In this document: in pieces, positions 11,854 to 24,344 of the stretch
How the letters are laid out: the number at the start of each line of letters is the position of its first letter
Position numbering within the stretch: the stretch's first letter is position 1
The notes under the pieces: generated by a model
What the model was told of the DNA's origin: nothing
What the model saw: only the letters and a program-made list of their open reading frames with translations
Databases searched by the model: none
Translations under genes and position numbers: made by a program
DNA from: Cheilinus undulatus
Taxonomy: Eukaryota; Chordata; Actinopteri; Labriformes; Labridae
Reading direction: 5' to 3'
NCBI RefSeq assembly: GCF_018320785.1
Contig: NC_054867.1
Coordinates: 23,687,855 to 23,751,854, forward strand
DNA: 64,000 bases

Positions 11854-14800
11854 TCAAAAGTCACTGAGGATGCTGATATCTGCAAACTCTTTGCGGTAGC
11901 GGTGGGCACTCAAAGCAAGCAGGAACGACCACTTTAAACTCATGAAGCTCCACACACAGGAAAGGTAGAGGCTGCTGGGGTTAGTCAGAGCTGTGGGAGA
12001 GAAACACGGCTTTAGAATTCATTTTATTTTCATATTTAGGTACCTGTCCAAACAAGGAGTGAAGAGTTTCAAAAGGTCTACAACAAGTAACATGTCTGAG
12101 CACTTAAAAAGGTAAGTAGCCTGCAGGCTCACAAAGATCATTAGGCTTTGAGCCAAAAACATTGTAAATGGGCACGGGTGAGAGCATTATAAGGTCATCA
12201 TAAAACAAATGAATAAGTGAGAAAAAGAATGGGTCAAGTCCTTTATTGATTCAATCGTTATTCCAAGTCTAGAGGACAAATAGCACAATTATCTAGTTTG
12301 TCCTTGTTGCAAATGAGACTATGGCTCAATGAGCCGAAAAAAAGATACTAGATGATTAGTCCATCATAGGTAAAATCTGACCAATCAGATTTGACTGTGA
12401 TCCTTAGTCAGGAACACCCCTAGGAGGGCAGGCATGGATGTTCTGAAAGATCAAGGACATTTTTTTTCTATTCAGTAGAGCAACAATGAAAAAAGCTTTT
12501 AAAAGCTCATCGAACTATCTACTATCAAAGACACTTTCAATGAACTTTCCTCTGAACTATGTCCTTTAAGGGTTATGAGAGCCAATTCAGATTTGAAAGC
12601 ACTTTGCCAGTGTGACATGACTGATTGCATGGAAGCTTTAAAAGCACAGTGAGTCTGTTCTTTTTGCAGAGGCAAGAACCCTGCACCTGCTCACCTTGTC
12701 AGGGTTGTTCTGAAATACCGTCACAATTAGTCTGCATTATCCTGCTGATTACACATGCACTTACTAAGGAGATCAATAATCTGGAACAACATGATGATTT
12801 GGAAATAATTTCTATTTATTCTAAATTGGATCATTTATTTTATTAAATATATATTCATTGCTATTTACAGTTAGAAGTGTATCTCTATTTAAAATCAAGT
12901 CTTTGGAAGTTGCTGGTAGGGGAGTGTTGTTTTAATAAAAAGACTTCTTGAAATGAGCTAACCTGGCAGTCATTATTCACATTAAACTCAACATTTCAAC
13001 CAAGATAAAAGTGAAACTAGTTAAACAGAACCAGTAGAATCAGCGCAACCCCTAATTTAGTTTTTCTTCCTTGTCACATTTGGGTCTAGAGAAATTTTCT
13101 TTTTTATTCGGCAGTCTTTGAACAACACTGTATCCCATGGCATGTTCTGGTAAGTGCTTATTTTACGCACCAACTTAGGGTTTTTTTCTGTTATATTGTA
13201 GTTTGTTGTGCTATTAATCTACTTTTCACCACTGTTATTCTCTCCTTTCTCCTCCTACCCCAGTAAAAATAAAGACATAAAGTCTCCTTGATGTCTTTCC
13301 CAGATTAATTTGATTGCATTTAGTCCTCTAGAGTCCTCTACAGTCCCAGAAAACTGTCTGCTTTCCTTGTCGACACGAAACCTAACAGTTACTCTTAACA
13401 TCACTTATCTGTGCTATGCCTAAGTGGCCAATTAGAATCAACTTATCACAGCAACGTAATTAGAATAACATAATAATTTGCCCAATAACTGCAAAATAAG
13501 CCAGTCTTAAAGTTTGCCAAGTGATAAGTTAATTTGTGTATATAAAATTAAGAGAATTTTAAATCTATACAAAAATAATTTTAACATTTTGATAAGTAAA
13601 ATCAATCTTCACTTGAGATCAAGGTTTGAATTTTAACCAAGCCAGACCAAAAAAAAAAAAAAGAGAGAGAAAGAGAGGCTAGATTTTGTCCAACTGTTCT
13701 GTTTGTTTTGAGGAGTAAAAACCCTGATCGATGCTGTCATATATGTGAGAGGAATGACACCCAACTAAACCAGAGGAACCAGCTCTGCCTTTTTTTTTCT
13801 GTGTAGTCACAGAGCATTCTGGGAGATATAGGTCATTTGCACATAAGGTGCACACAAAAACAGTTCAGCTGGGACACAGAGAGGACACTAAACTTCAGTT
13901 TGACTCTCAAATGAGGTCACCGAAGTTATTTATACTATTTTACATCAACATATCCTACATCTTTCATAGTTAATTTGTTTGCTGTAAGAATCTACAATGT
14001 AGAACAGTTAGATTCAAAGCTGTACAAGTTAAAATAAGGCAATCAGATCTAAACATAAAGTTGGCCACGGTAGGTCTCCATCAAAAGCAAAGTCCCTTTA
14101 CCATTAAATTTTCCACACAGGGTCTGTTAAGTCTGCTCAGTGTAATAACAAACAGAGATGGTCAAAGTGTATCATACCACCGTGCATTAGCATATTTGGT
14201 TAAGTAATGGCTAGGAGGACGGCCACATGTAAGGACTTACACTCATTGTTGTGGATGGCAACAGAAAGGAAAGTGATGAAGGCAATGACTGCCAAGACAG
14301 AGAAGAAAACCCCCATGAAGAGGAAGAACTTGAGGCCCTTTAGCCAGGTCCTCCAGTAGTCCTGCAGGTACATGACATGGGTGATCAGGGTCCACAGCGC
14401 CAGCACACCTGAGGGACAAACAAAGACAACAGGTTAGCTTTGGGATATGTTCTTAGAGAGGACACTGGAGGTCGATATGGAATTTTCTAAACACAAAGCA
14501 CTGAAGATGCTTTCATATGACTTCTATGACTTTTTCAAAACTGTTTGAAAACCTTCACACGTTTTTATCTTGTTCATCTTTGTTAAAGCCATGTTACTGT
14601 GGCATTGTGTGATGCAGCTATAATAAGAGCCGGAAATTTCCTGTGCCTCAAAAAAACCTCCAGGCTCCAGAACTGAAAGAATGGGTAAATGCGATGGTGA
14701 AGACTGCAACTTGTTGATGAATGCTTTGCGAAGAAACATCTGTTCTCTCTCTGGGGTTATTCCTGGCATTAAATGAAATATTTCTATGACAGCTATTAGT

Positions 14801-17072
14801 CGCATCTTTGACTCTACATCTGATTCTGTGACTCAGAGATGTTTATATTATCATTTATCAACTTTACATAGATTATTGTGTTTTTACCCTCCTTGACTTA
14901 TTCATTAATCACTTAAATGTTGACATACTTATGTTGATTCCATCTTCAAAAATTAATCACATAAAACTTGAACTGTGGATGCTGGATGTTGTAGTTTCCC
15001 TAAATTCATACATGCTCTCTGCTATACAGTAACAAGAGGGTTTATCACTGCAAGCATAAATCATGCTGGAATAAATAGGATGTAGTGACAAAAGAAAACA
15101 CAGGAAAGTGTTTTGATTTAGCAGTCCCCATTTTACCAAGATTATGTTTGCTCAGTGACAACAAAGAAGTGTTTAATATATCGAAATATGACTATATAGT
15201 GATGAAGGCTGAGGTATATTCTTCAGTTATGGAAAAGGACATCCAACCAGATGTTCACAAAAAAGATAAAACTTATGAAAAAAGTAGTGTTAGCAAGAAT
15301 CAATACTGAAAGGTCACGTGAGTGCTTTCTTGTGATAAGCCTTGTTGAACACAGTAAGGATCTGGTGAATTTGCTTTAACTGCTAAATGTCGATATATTC
15401 TGGCAGAACTTTATGTGCAAAAATAAAACAGGCATTTGGATGTTGTTGTTTTTCATTTAAAGGGTTTAAAGTGTCTGTATGATTTTTGTTGAATAAACAA
15501 CAATAATAATAGCATAATGTTTAGCTTTGTCAAAAATTGAGTATTGTGTTAAGTGTACAATCAGCTAAATGTGCAAAAACATGTTTAAAGACAACACACT
15601 CATATGTAACACCTGCTGACCGCAGTCTGGGTGGCCATTAACTTACATGGTAGACACACCATGACCAAGCACATCCACTGATTGCTGAGTCAGTAAATGA
15701 CACTTCTTATTTCCATGTTCCCTCTTACTTTTAGCTGCTGCGTTATGAGTTTCTGCCACATGTGATGTTGGACTTTTTTTTACCAACCAGCAAAAATCAT
15801 GTCTGAGTTTTTAACCGAACTTGTTTACATTTGGCATTTTCCTGTGCAGGCTGGGACACACTGTTCAGTCCACACTGGAGAAGAACCACTGTGCTGATGG
15901 AGCTGCACTAAAGTGAAAGAAAAATATTAATATATTTAATTGATTGAGTAGCAGTCTCTTTCCATTGCGCAAACATAAAAAGTCCTTGGCAATATCTCCA
16001 GTGCCAGAAATATTTCAAGTTGGAGCACGTTTTTTTAGGGAATGAGGTTAAATTATGTGTGCATGTCTTCTTTCATTGTGTAGAAGAATGATGACAGTGC
16101 ATGGCCACATTTCGTTTCTTTCCTCCATAAGGTCAGCTAAGGTTTAACAATGTAGAACTTTAAAAAGCAATAAAATTGATTAAAGCACATTGTGAAGTCA
16201 TTAACGCAGAGTGTATAGATATGAACCAGTAAACTTTAACCAAATCTCAAAGGTCAGCAGCACGGAAACAACACGCAATTTACTCTTACATAATTCAGCT
16301 GCAAGCTGCGCTTTTGGCAGACCTAAATGTTATTCACTGTCTACATTCTGACATTATGTTTGATCATCAAAAAGTTTAATAAAACATTAACAACACACAA
16401 ATAAATTACTAATTTAAAAAAGGGATGAAACATCATAAACACTCAGGACTGTTGAAATAATCTACTCGTTTTTAAATGCCACTATTTTTAGCAAAGGCCT
16501 GCCATTAAACACCACTTTATAAGTAATTTTTGACCTAAGTTTGGAGCTGTATGCATTTAAAACCACTGTATTTACTAATTTACCTACTGTGTTAAAAATA
16601 GTTCTTCCAAGTATTCCCAAGGTGGTCATTTTAGGTCACTCAAAGACTGTTGACCCAAACTGATACCTAGCAATTTAAGAAAGGACTAATAAACGACCAG
16701 CTTGAATAATCTTTAAAAATGTGTCTGCTTTTGATGAAACTGTAGCTCTTTCTTCATGTCTGCCCTTCAGAAACTACGTTTTAGTGATCACTGGCTGCCT
16801 CGTTGATACCTTTATCCTCTAATAGCTCGTTGTAATGCAAAATGTAGATGTAAACAGCTACATGTTAATTAAAAGACACCTATGGTGAGCACATTCAAAG
16901 AAAAATGCCATAGTTATGTAGGTACGGTTTTGTTTACATTACCTGACAGTCCTCCCATGGCTGCAGTCCACGGCTGCTTGAACACGATGTTCCACATCAG
17001 GAAAGCAGAGAAGCCCATGAGCATCCCGAAGGAGGCATAGCCGATACTAATGTAAGTTTTATTAACAGCCAT
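11854..17072 (-). CDS. slc48a1: Haem transporter HRG1 (slc48a1), 3 exons, 144 aa
   Basis: Coding exons are 16943-17072, 14241-14408 and 11854-11990. All have GT-AG borders, phases agree (1, 1), and the sum is 435 nt. The protein is the proton-coupled haem exporter of lysosomes and endosomes, which moves haem from degraded haemoproteins (for example in macrophages) into the cytosol. It is 144 residues against 146 that I recall for human. Four hydrophobic segments are visible at about 10-32, 40-58, 70-95 and 108-127. The block [19 protein letters not shown] (51-69) is nearly identical to human, and His54 corresponds to the haem-related His56. The C-terminus DISILSDF is identical to the human tail, which carries the endolysosomal sorting information. 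The start is the only ATG fitting the family N-terminus. Teleosts often have two slc48a1 paralogues; I cannot tell a from b. Confidence 0.95.
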
Positions 17073-17240
17073 TATCACAAAAAAGACAAAAACAAAAAGG
17101 TCTACGGTGGGCAGAGACAGGAGCTCGACAAGACAAGCGCGAGCGTGTTTGTTTGAGCGATCGAGCTCGAGATTTCAAAACAGCATCCGGTTACTCTTCA
17201 AACAGGCGCGAGAGGACAAAATGTCACAAACTAAATGTGC
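17073..17240 (-). promoter_or_regulatory. Probable slc48a1 5' UTR and promoter region
   Basis: The sequence directly upstream of the slc48a1 ATG is richer in CG dinucleotides than its surroundings ('gacaagcgcgagcgtg', 'gagcgatcgagctcgag', 'caggcgcgagagg'), as expected of a CpG-type housekeeping promoter. I see no TATA box at a convincing place. The transcription start cannot be fixed from sequence. Confidence 0.45.
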
Positions 17241-17610
17241 TTAATGATTGCTGTCCCGCAAATATAAGGTGAGTGGGAAACATGACAAAGCGTTTCCAAT
17301 GCCAAGCGCTTTCCCTTTTTTTTTTATTCAGCAGTAGAAAAACACATCGCCTCATCCAACGTCATGAGGTATTAACCAACAAGACTCCGCTCAGGGCTGC
17401 CCCATTATCACACAGCGCCCTCTAGAGGAGATACATGATAACTCTTTTCACCGGGTCAATGCATGTTAAATGTTAGGAATAAAAAGGCCAGCTTCTTTCC
17501 TTTATTTGTTCACGTAACAGTATGAAAAGGGAAACGCCATTAAACAGCATATTGGAATGTAAATACATAGAACAACGATTATTTGACCCGACAAACCAAC
17601 CTTTTTTTGA

Positions 17611-17946
17611 ACCCTTTGATACCTGTTATGGTGAGCACGCTTTGCATTACCGTAATTACAACATTGCGACGGTTTGTGCTATCGAAAAATCAAACGGTTG
17701 CCGAAAGTTTTGCTACACAGCCAACAAGTGGTTATTACGGTAATTTCCCCTTTTCAAACTCTAACATAAATTCATTTTTTTCTTCATTGTTAACTGTTAA
17801 AACACTCTTTTAACATGCAGTAAATAACTGCCAGATATAAAGTTCTGAGTATTCTGGGGAGATGAGCAAAAGCATTAAGTCACAGGAGATTTTCTGGACC
17901 TTTTATGGTTTAAATAAGAGGTCTAGAGGCTCAGGTGTTAAAGGGT
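17611..17946. mobile_element. piggyBac-like MITE, 336 bp
   Basis: The ends are inverted copies: accctttgatacctg at 17611-17625 and, read backwards, accctttaacacctg at 17932-17946 (13 of 15 matching). Ends beginning CCCTTT are typical of piggyBac-family elements. The flanking TTAA sites are degenerate (ttga on the left, aaaa on the right), so the copy is old. The interior carries short inverted phrases (attaccgtaat/attacggtaat at about 17647 and 17735). It has no transposase and lies about 540 bp upstream of the slc48a1 start. Confidence 0.5.
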
Positions 17947-18827
17947 AAAAAAACATAACTGGTTTAGTGTCAAACTGTCCCAAAATAACTAAGTGGTATT
18001 TTTTTCTTAATGTAGCAATTCTGTTAACACTAGTAGTGTCAGAGTTAATGCAGAACTCATGATGTAGTTAAGGTCCATAACTAGTGCATTCATTATTTTA
18101 ATGGCATCCTCCACTGTCACTTTCATCACACTTGTTAAGCCACTGCAGTATCTCCCTGCAGCAACAGTGATGTAAGACTACCACTGCTCCTTAACCTTTT
18201 TATTTCACTATTGTCTCTTCTCAAATATAGGCGGCTCAGTGGAAGTCAACTTCACCTTGACATATCGAGCATTTCACTGTATGTTGTTTCATCATTTCCT
18301 TTCCAATCCTTTTTCCTATGGTTGTCATTATCTTTGATATACTCTAGGCTCCTCATTTTCTTTCAAAATAAAAACGTGTATATCCATACTCAATTAACCT
18401 CAGTTATGTTACATTTCATGTCAGAGGCAAAAAGGGGACTATATTCTAGTTTGCTACAAATGGCATGAAAACTTGGCACCCATGGAATAACATAGAAAGC
18501 AGTGAACTTTAATCTTCACTTTGCAAGTTGAAAATCCCATTGTTCAAAACTTCAGTTCAACTGTAAACGTTTTTTTAAAAATGTTTTAAGATATTTTGTA
18601 AATGTCTATCACTGTTATTGAGGCGTTAAGGATTGCCTAGGCTCACTAGATACAACTTATGACTGCAGACACTGTCCTAAAGTGAAATAAAAATTATCTA
18701 TCAAAACCTCCTACTGAAAGATATACTCTGTTTAACAACCAGATAAATAAACCCCCCTGGTCAGTAGAATTTTGAAATGTTATGCCTAGGCAACCACTTA
18801 TAGATCACACAAATATCAGTAATACAT
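17947..18827. other. Intergenic between slc48a1 and the YqaJ-type gene
   Basis: AT-rich sequence with no convincing gene. One 85-codon plus-strand frame (18211-18468) has no family likeness or supporting splice sites. Confidence 0.45.
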
Positions 18828-18833
18828 TTTATT
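18828..18833 (-). promoter_or_regulatory. Candidate polyadenylation signal of the YqaJ-type gene
   Basis: AATAAA on the minus strand, about 560 nt beyond the stop codon at 19393. The intervening 3' UTR includes a run of 17 C on the plus strand at 19190-19206, which would be a G run in the transcript. Confidence 0.45.
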
Positions 18834-19392
18834 TGTGAACATTCATCTTAAAATATAATAAAGCAGGTATATATGTTTCTAGAAACCTCCATCTATACAT
18901 GCTGTACAACATCTGCAGTAAGCTTATCACCATCTATAGAAAACTGAGGTAGATATGAACAGATCAAATCAAAGAACATGTCATCAGTAGATTAAACAAT
19001 ACGTAAACACAAAGTTTACATCCCAGATAGACCTCGACCAGGTTACATGTAGAACATGGTATGATGGGTCAACATGACCAGCAGAACTTTAATTCAACTT
19101 TGTGTTAAATATGACTTAACTGTCATAAGAATAAGGAAACAAAACAGAACAGTGATGTCAAGGACAAAGAAAACACAGAAAATGTGATACCCCCCCCCCC
19201 CCCCCCACAAAAAGATTTTAAGCAGATATGTAAGGACATAACAACCACAAACAAAATTAAAAAGTAATGTTTGATCGCAGCATATGAGCAGCAGTCTAAA
19301 GGATTGTCTTAGAGTAATTTACAACCTGTAAACCTAACACCAACAGCCTGAAGGGAACCACATGGAGTGTATAGCAGCAATGTCACATAAGT

Positions 19393-22095
19393 TTATAATA
19401 GACTTGGCAGGTAGTAGTAGAAGAAGAAGTCTTCCAATTTCTTCTTCATGATGTCGATGATGACCTTGTCTCTGTAGATGCGTTGAACCAGTATGTCTTC
19501 GTTGGAGATTACAAGCAGATCACACCATGACATGCCCGCTATCATCATCTCTCCTTGGACGTGCCAATACAGAGTATGGTCCTTCTTCAGCTGCAGCATT
19601 CCACCCTGGCAGCTTAGGAACTTTCCGTCAACAAAGCTACGGGACTGGATACATTTAACATGAACCAGCCCAAAACTGGGCGTCTCCTTTGGGTCGTACA
19701 CCAATCCATCAGGCAGCGCTCCCAGCCACGGGGCATTTGGGTGAATGACCAGGCCACAGGGTGACCAGTTGACACACACATTGCGACAGTATTCCCGTAG
19801 TGCTTCAGCCTTCATTTCCTCGTCTATCTGGGCTGTCTTGCACTTTCTGACTCCGCTTTGAATCTTGTAGATCAGATTCTTTGCATTACTCTGTCCAGGG
19901 TTAAATTTGCAGATTTCTCTGAAACGGCTGGTCAGGCGCTGCTTCCGCATTTCCTCGGCTACCTCTTTCTGTCCGTTTGGAGGACGTGTGGAACTCTCCA
20001 GACTTTGTGCTGTGTCCCAGTTGATTTGCATGGCCTTTAAACGCTCTAGCTCTTGGGCGCTAAGGGTCGGAAATTCAGATAACGGCTCCAATATGTGTTG
20101 AGGTAGGGGAATCTCTGGGCGAGGGGGAGCATCATTATGAATCTGATAATCCTTAATTGATGGAACAGGGTGCTGGTAGGACAAGGGAGAACCTTTGGGG
20201 ACTTTACCGAATGCACATTCCACAAAGTCCACTTCTTTACAGATGCCCATTTTAGTTATCAGAGGTTTTTGGTCTTCCGGAAAGTCTTTGAACGCTTCAG
20301 TCAGCCTCTCCAAAATGGACGGACAATCAGATAGGTCAGGAATGACAGATTTGAAGGGCATCATCCTGAAAAAGAAGTAGGATTTATTATCATTTATATA
20401 AGCAAACAGGAGGCCACGCAAAAAAATTCTAACGCAGCATAATTTAATTCTTACCTTGGTAATTCTAGTATGGTTTTCTGCTGGGAGCACTGCTTCTGTT
20501 TTGGAGCACAATTTTCACCAAAGAGAAAAAAATTAGTTACCCAATGCTTTAGGTATAAAAACAACCCAATAAACTAGTAATAGCTGCATGACATTTAATG
20601 CATTAATGTATATTATATGATCACTTTCAGGATACAACATCTTTAGACTTCAAACACTAGTTTGATTAGGGGTTTAGAAGAAAATTTTCAACATGTGCTG
20701 ACAAGACTTACAAGGCTTTATTAGGCCATACCGGGTTTAATAATATTTTGTTTTGTCCATCCACAGTCTCAGAATATATCTGAGAAAAATATAAACCAAG
20801 TGGACACTCAAATGTTTTTCAAATTTATCCAATGGTTACCCAAGCAAACATGTCCTGTGAACTTACAGGTCAGGAAATTTATACAAAATCATGTTTGTAG
20901 TGAAATAAATACTACCACATATGTTTTGTGTCAAATTCAAAACAACTATAATGTTTTGCTACACAACACCCACACTTTTTTTTTTTAACCATATCTTTGA
21001 TTTTCTGGCAGTGAGTGTTTACCGTTTTCTGTGGCTTTTCATTGCGATTTTGAGAATCCACGCTTTCATTCGAATTGTCTTCACTTATGGATAGGTGTGG
21101 GAAATCTGCTAGAGCACCTGAGTCCAGGGAGGAAACATCATCTTCATCATTAATCACTTCATCAGCTGAGACGGTGCCTGAAGTGTCCTGATGAACCTCT
21201 ACCACTTCAATAAGACAGGATTCAGTGATGGGAGCCAACTCTGAGTCTGGCTCATCTTTTACACAAGATGTCGTTATAATGTTAGAAGCTTCCCCCAGAG
21301 GTGGTGGTTGTTGTTGTTGGGCTGATCCCCAACCTATGTCATATTCGATTTCCTCTTCTTTAGGGCATGCTGGCACTGGCTCTGATAGTACCATGCTTTC
21401 CTCCCTGGTGTAATCTGGGAAGTGGCGTCTCATCCCTGGGGTTGCTCCAGTGTGCTGAATATCATCATCTATTTAAATTTAAAATAGAAAAATATATATA
21501 AATTGCTCTGAGGGCATTTTATACACCCATGCATGAATCTGATGCATACTGAGGCTTACTTAAGTGGATCAACTAATGATCAAATTTAATGCTGGTATCG
21601 TCTCACTGTACACCCAGAAATGTCCTAGGAAGACTGCTTTGGATGCAAAAGTTACAAAATTGTTTCCCTCAATTACATTACAGAATACAAGTAAACTTCG
21701 AGGATTAAACACACCAAGTATATAAGCGGAGGCTGGTTTAGCCAGCCGGCATTAGCTGGGCATTATTAATGTTCAAGTATGCACTTCATCAGCTAGCTGG
21801 ATCGTTTTCGCCGCCATTCGTGGTCATATAAATGTCCAAGTGCTGTTTAACAAACATACACGCTATTTTATGGTGACTGGGGTCAGTGACAAGGTAAGTT
21901 TAAGAATAGATACAAACCTATCCTCGGTAACTTTATCTCGGGGTTGACCACCATGTGCAGGACATTACGCAGACGTTTGTTTTCCTCGTAGTACGCCTCG
22001 ATAATAGCTTCAACCTCTCCGAAAATTTCCACTGCCACGGACGTAAAACGTTCGGTCAAAAAGCTGCGGAAATTCTGATGTCTAATGCTAGTCAT
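19393..22095 (-). CDS. YqaJ-type nuclease-domain protein, 4 exons, 545 aa
   Basis: Exons 21918-22095, 21023-21468, 20455-20495 and 19393-20365 have GT-AG borders and compatible phases (1, 0, 2) and total 1638 nt. Residues 1-59 (MTSIRHQNFRSFLTERF..., VNPEIKLPRI) resemble the coiled first exon of many fish C2H2 zinc-finger genes. Residues 60-221 are acidic and low complexity (QQQQPPP near 104-110). Residues about 363-540 form a lambda-exonuclease/YqaJ fold: LTSRFREIC (366-374), CGLVIHPNAPWLGALPDGLV with Asp441, FGLVHVKC (453-460), LYWHVQGEMM and a tail EDFFFYYYLP. Such enzymes cut DNA with a D...E-x-K triad. Here the glutamate position is His457 while Lys459 remains, so catalysis may be lost. 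The frame is open throughout and introns are clean, so this looks like an expressed host gene, possibly domesticated. I know no assigned function. Confidence 0.85.
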
Positions 22096-22260
22096 TTTGA
22101 CGGCTATATTTTTTTATTAAAAGTTGAAATTATTTCCTTTTTGCTCGACTCCTACGAACGACGCGCGCGAGTCAACCGGAAACTAGGGAAAAAATGTCTT
22201 CCGGTGTAAGTTCTACTCAGCTTTTAGGTGGATTACCGCCACCAAATGTCCTGAGGTGTT
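22096..22260 (-). promoter_or_regulatory. Probable promoter/5' UTR of the YqaJ-type gene
   Basis: The 100-150 bp upstream of the ATG contain a small cluster of CG dinucleotides ('tacgaacgacgcgcgcgagt', 'ccggaaac', 'cttccggtgtaag'), including an ETS-like CCGGAA and its inverse TTCCGG. That is common in TATA-less promoters. No other gene starts on the opposite strand. Confidence 0.4.
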
Positions 22261-22478
22261 ACTCTTAGTATTTATTCCGTTTCAAAAGCACATATATATA
22301 TTTTTTTTTTCTACCTTAAAGTGTTGATATAATGTCACCAGCGCCTATTATTGAAATGTTTTATTTAGCCTAGTCTTAAATGACCAACTCTTAGTCTCTT
22401 TGTGCTCCTTCCATTCATCTTCACACTTTAAAAACTACAGTCTTGACTATAAATTGCACAGGTCCTGCAAAGGATTAG

Positions 22479-22526
<48 letters not shown>
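22479..22526 (+). repeat. (TATC)n microsatellite
   Basis: About twelve perfect tetranucleotide units. The repeat produces an artificial YLSIYLSIYLS string in one frame, which is not a protein feature. Confidence 0.95.
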
Positions 22527-22527
<1 letters not shown>

Positions 22528-22634
22528 GTCTTCTGTTTCAACCATAGAAACAAACAAACCATTCCACATTCAGTTTAAGTGGTGGGTGGGCCTTTGGTGG
22601 CCCTTTGCTTCTGATTGGCTAGTGTGGGTCATTA

Positions 22635-24344
22635 CAGTTTTTCTCAGTAGCTTTGGTGCATTTCTCACATCACTATTAACATTTTCACAACAGTTAGTTC
22701 AACCTCCACAACATTTAGTCATTTGTGCACATCATAGTAGCACTTGCTCATTCCTTCCAACAAATTGCAAATGCTTTTGGACATGCATCAATTGCTTTTA
22801 TACAACTCTCTGCTGTTTTATAACATTATCATTTGCTTATGTCATATCTGTCAAAATGAACTATACTTGTGAATGCTGAATAGTCATTCCCTGTAAAACT
22901 AATAGTCCTCATTTCATTGCTTGAGTCATTACATACAAAACTGTTGAACCAGTTGTCAAAATCTGTCAAGCAAATTTTATACATTTTTTAAATCTTTTTT
23001 TTTCCTGAAAATGTCTCCTAAATTGAACATTTGCTCTCAGGTGAACCTCAGCTTTCACTGATGAGACGGGGTGTGTTAAGCATTAGCCACTTCTCCACAG
23101 TCACTCAGAGCTGAATCCCATGAACCCCCACTTTACAAGCATATATGAACCAAGTAGGACATAGTGTGTACCATTTCTACAATACTGTGACACAGAAATA
23201 GAAGGTCAGCCTCGTGGAAGAGGGGTGAGGATGTGGGGAGGAAGGGGAAGGGGACAAAACAGGGGAAGAGGACGAAGAGGCCAAGTACATAGGCGGATTC
23301 CTGATGAAATCAGGGCTGCAATTGTGGATCATGCTGTCAGTCACGGCCTCACAATGGCTGAGGCTGGTCAAAGGGTGCAGCCAAATGTTGGGAGAACCAC
23401 TGTAAATTCAATTATTCAAACATTTCATCAGGAGAACAGGTGTGTATGATGGACAGTAATTCAGCACTAAACAATCTGCACCGCATTACTGTCATTGTGT
23501 CATACATGAAGCTTGCAGTGGGACAAGAACTTGTTAGTACATTTTACATTTAGACTTACAGCTTTACTGCAGCACAGATTTAGTGTATTGTAGTGTACAG
23601 TAGTGTTACAGTAAAGATGTGCCATATTTACTGTAATTTTACTCTGCACCACATAGGATTGCAAGACAACCTTGCAGAGGTGGAAGAGGGCCCAGGAACA
23701 TCTGGATGTGCATGAATGATTTACAGTACTGTGTATGTTGTATGTTCAGTTCCAATATATACTGCAATATTGTTTACAGTTGTGCACAGCTCTACCCAAC
23801 GGGAATTTATGTTTTTTGTAAATAAGGGTGTGTTTTTTCTTTTGCACAATGCTGTGAACAAATCAGAATTGCAAAGAGCATATGCAATAAAGATGTGAAA
23901 CATAATATTCAGTGTCTTGTACTCAGTTATCTCACTAAATACAGTAATGTCTTACTTTACTGTAGTTTTCAAATGGCTGTGTAAATAGTATATAGAACTG
24001 TCTTGAGCATTTCTGGTTAGTGTCACCAAGATCTGCCTTTTTGCATTAGAAAACACTTACAGAGTAAACTGTCATAATGAAAACATGACAAAGCCATTTG
24101 ACCCATTTGACTATCTTGTTCATAAACAATGGTGTCAGGACTTTTCATCTTGATGACACTGACACTTTCATTGATATGAATACTTACTTTTGAGGAATGA
24201 ACTATCCATTTTGGGCAAGTGACACGCTTTTGCAGGCTATCAACTAGGTTTTGCAGTTTGTACTAATTGTTTGAAATGCATTAACTGTTGTGCAAATGTA
24301 AATAGTAATGTGAGAAATGCACCAAAGCGACTGAGAAAAACTGT
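22635..24344 (+). mobile_element. Tc1/mariner-superfamily deletion derivative with long TIRs
   Basis: The left end (cagtttttctcagtagcttt from 22635) and the right end, read backwards from 24344 (cagtttttctcagtcgcttt), are long inverted repeats. They continue through 'ggtgcatttctcacat' and 'cacaacagtta'. Both ends abut TA (22633-22634 and 24345-24346), the target of this superfamily. Inside, 23225-23449 encodes RRIPDEIRAAIVDHAVSHG, LTMAEAGQRVQPNVGRTT and VNSIIQTFHQENR, a helix-turn-helix region of an IS630/Tc1-type transposase. A GT...AG pair (donor after 'gagaacag' near 23440; acceptor 'acatag' near 23655) would join it to IARQPCRGGRGP. The DDE catalytic region is missing, so the copy cannot act alone. 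Confidence 0.82.

Noticed and set aside
20366-20511. N-terminal extension of the last YqaJ exon (frame starting MCSKTEAVLPAENH)
   Set aside because: It is read through intron sequence. A TTTTTCAG acceptor at 20366-20367 and a 41-nt upstream exon in another frame give a continuous gene instead.
22479-22526. Direct repeats that might suggest an array
   Set aside because: A plain tetranucleotide microsatellite in a vertebrate genome; there are no spacers.
22400-22879. 159-codon plus-strand open frame
   Set aside because: Its YLSIYLSIYLS core is a translated TATC microsatellite, and the rest runs into the terminal repeat of the Tc1/mariner derivative.
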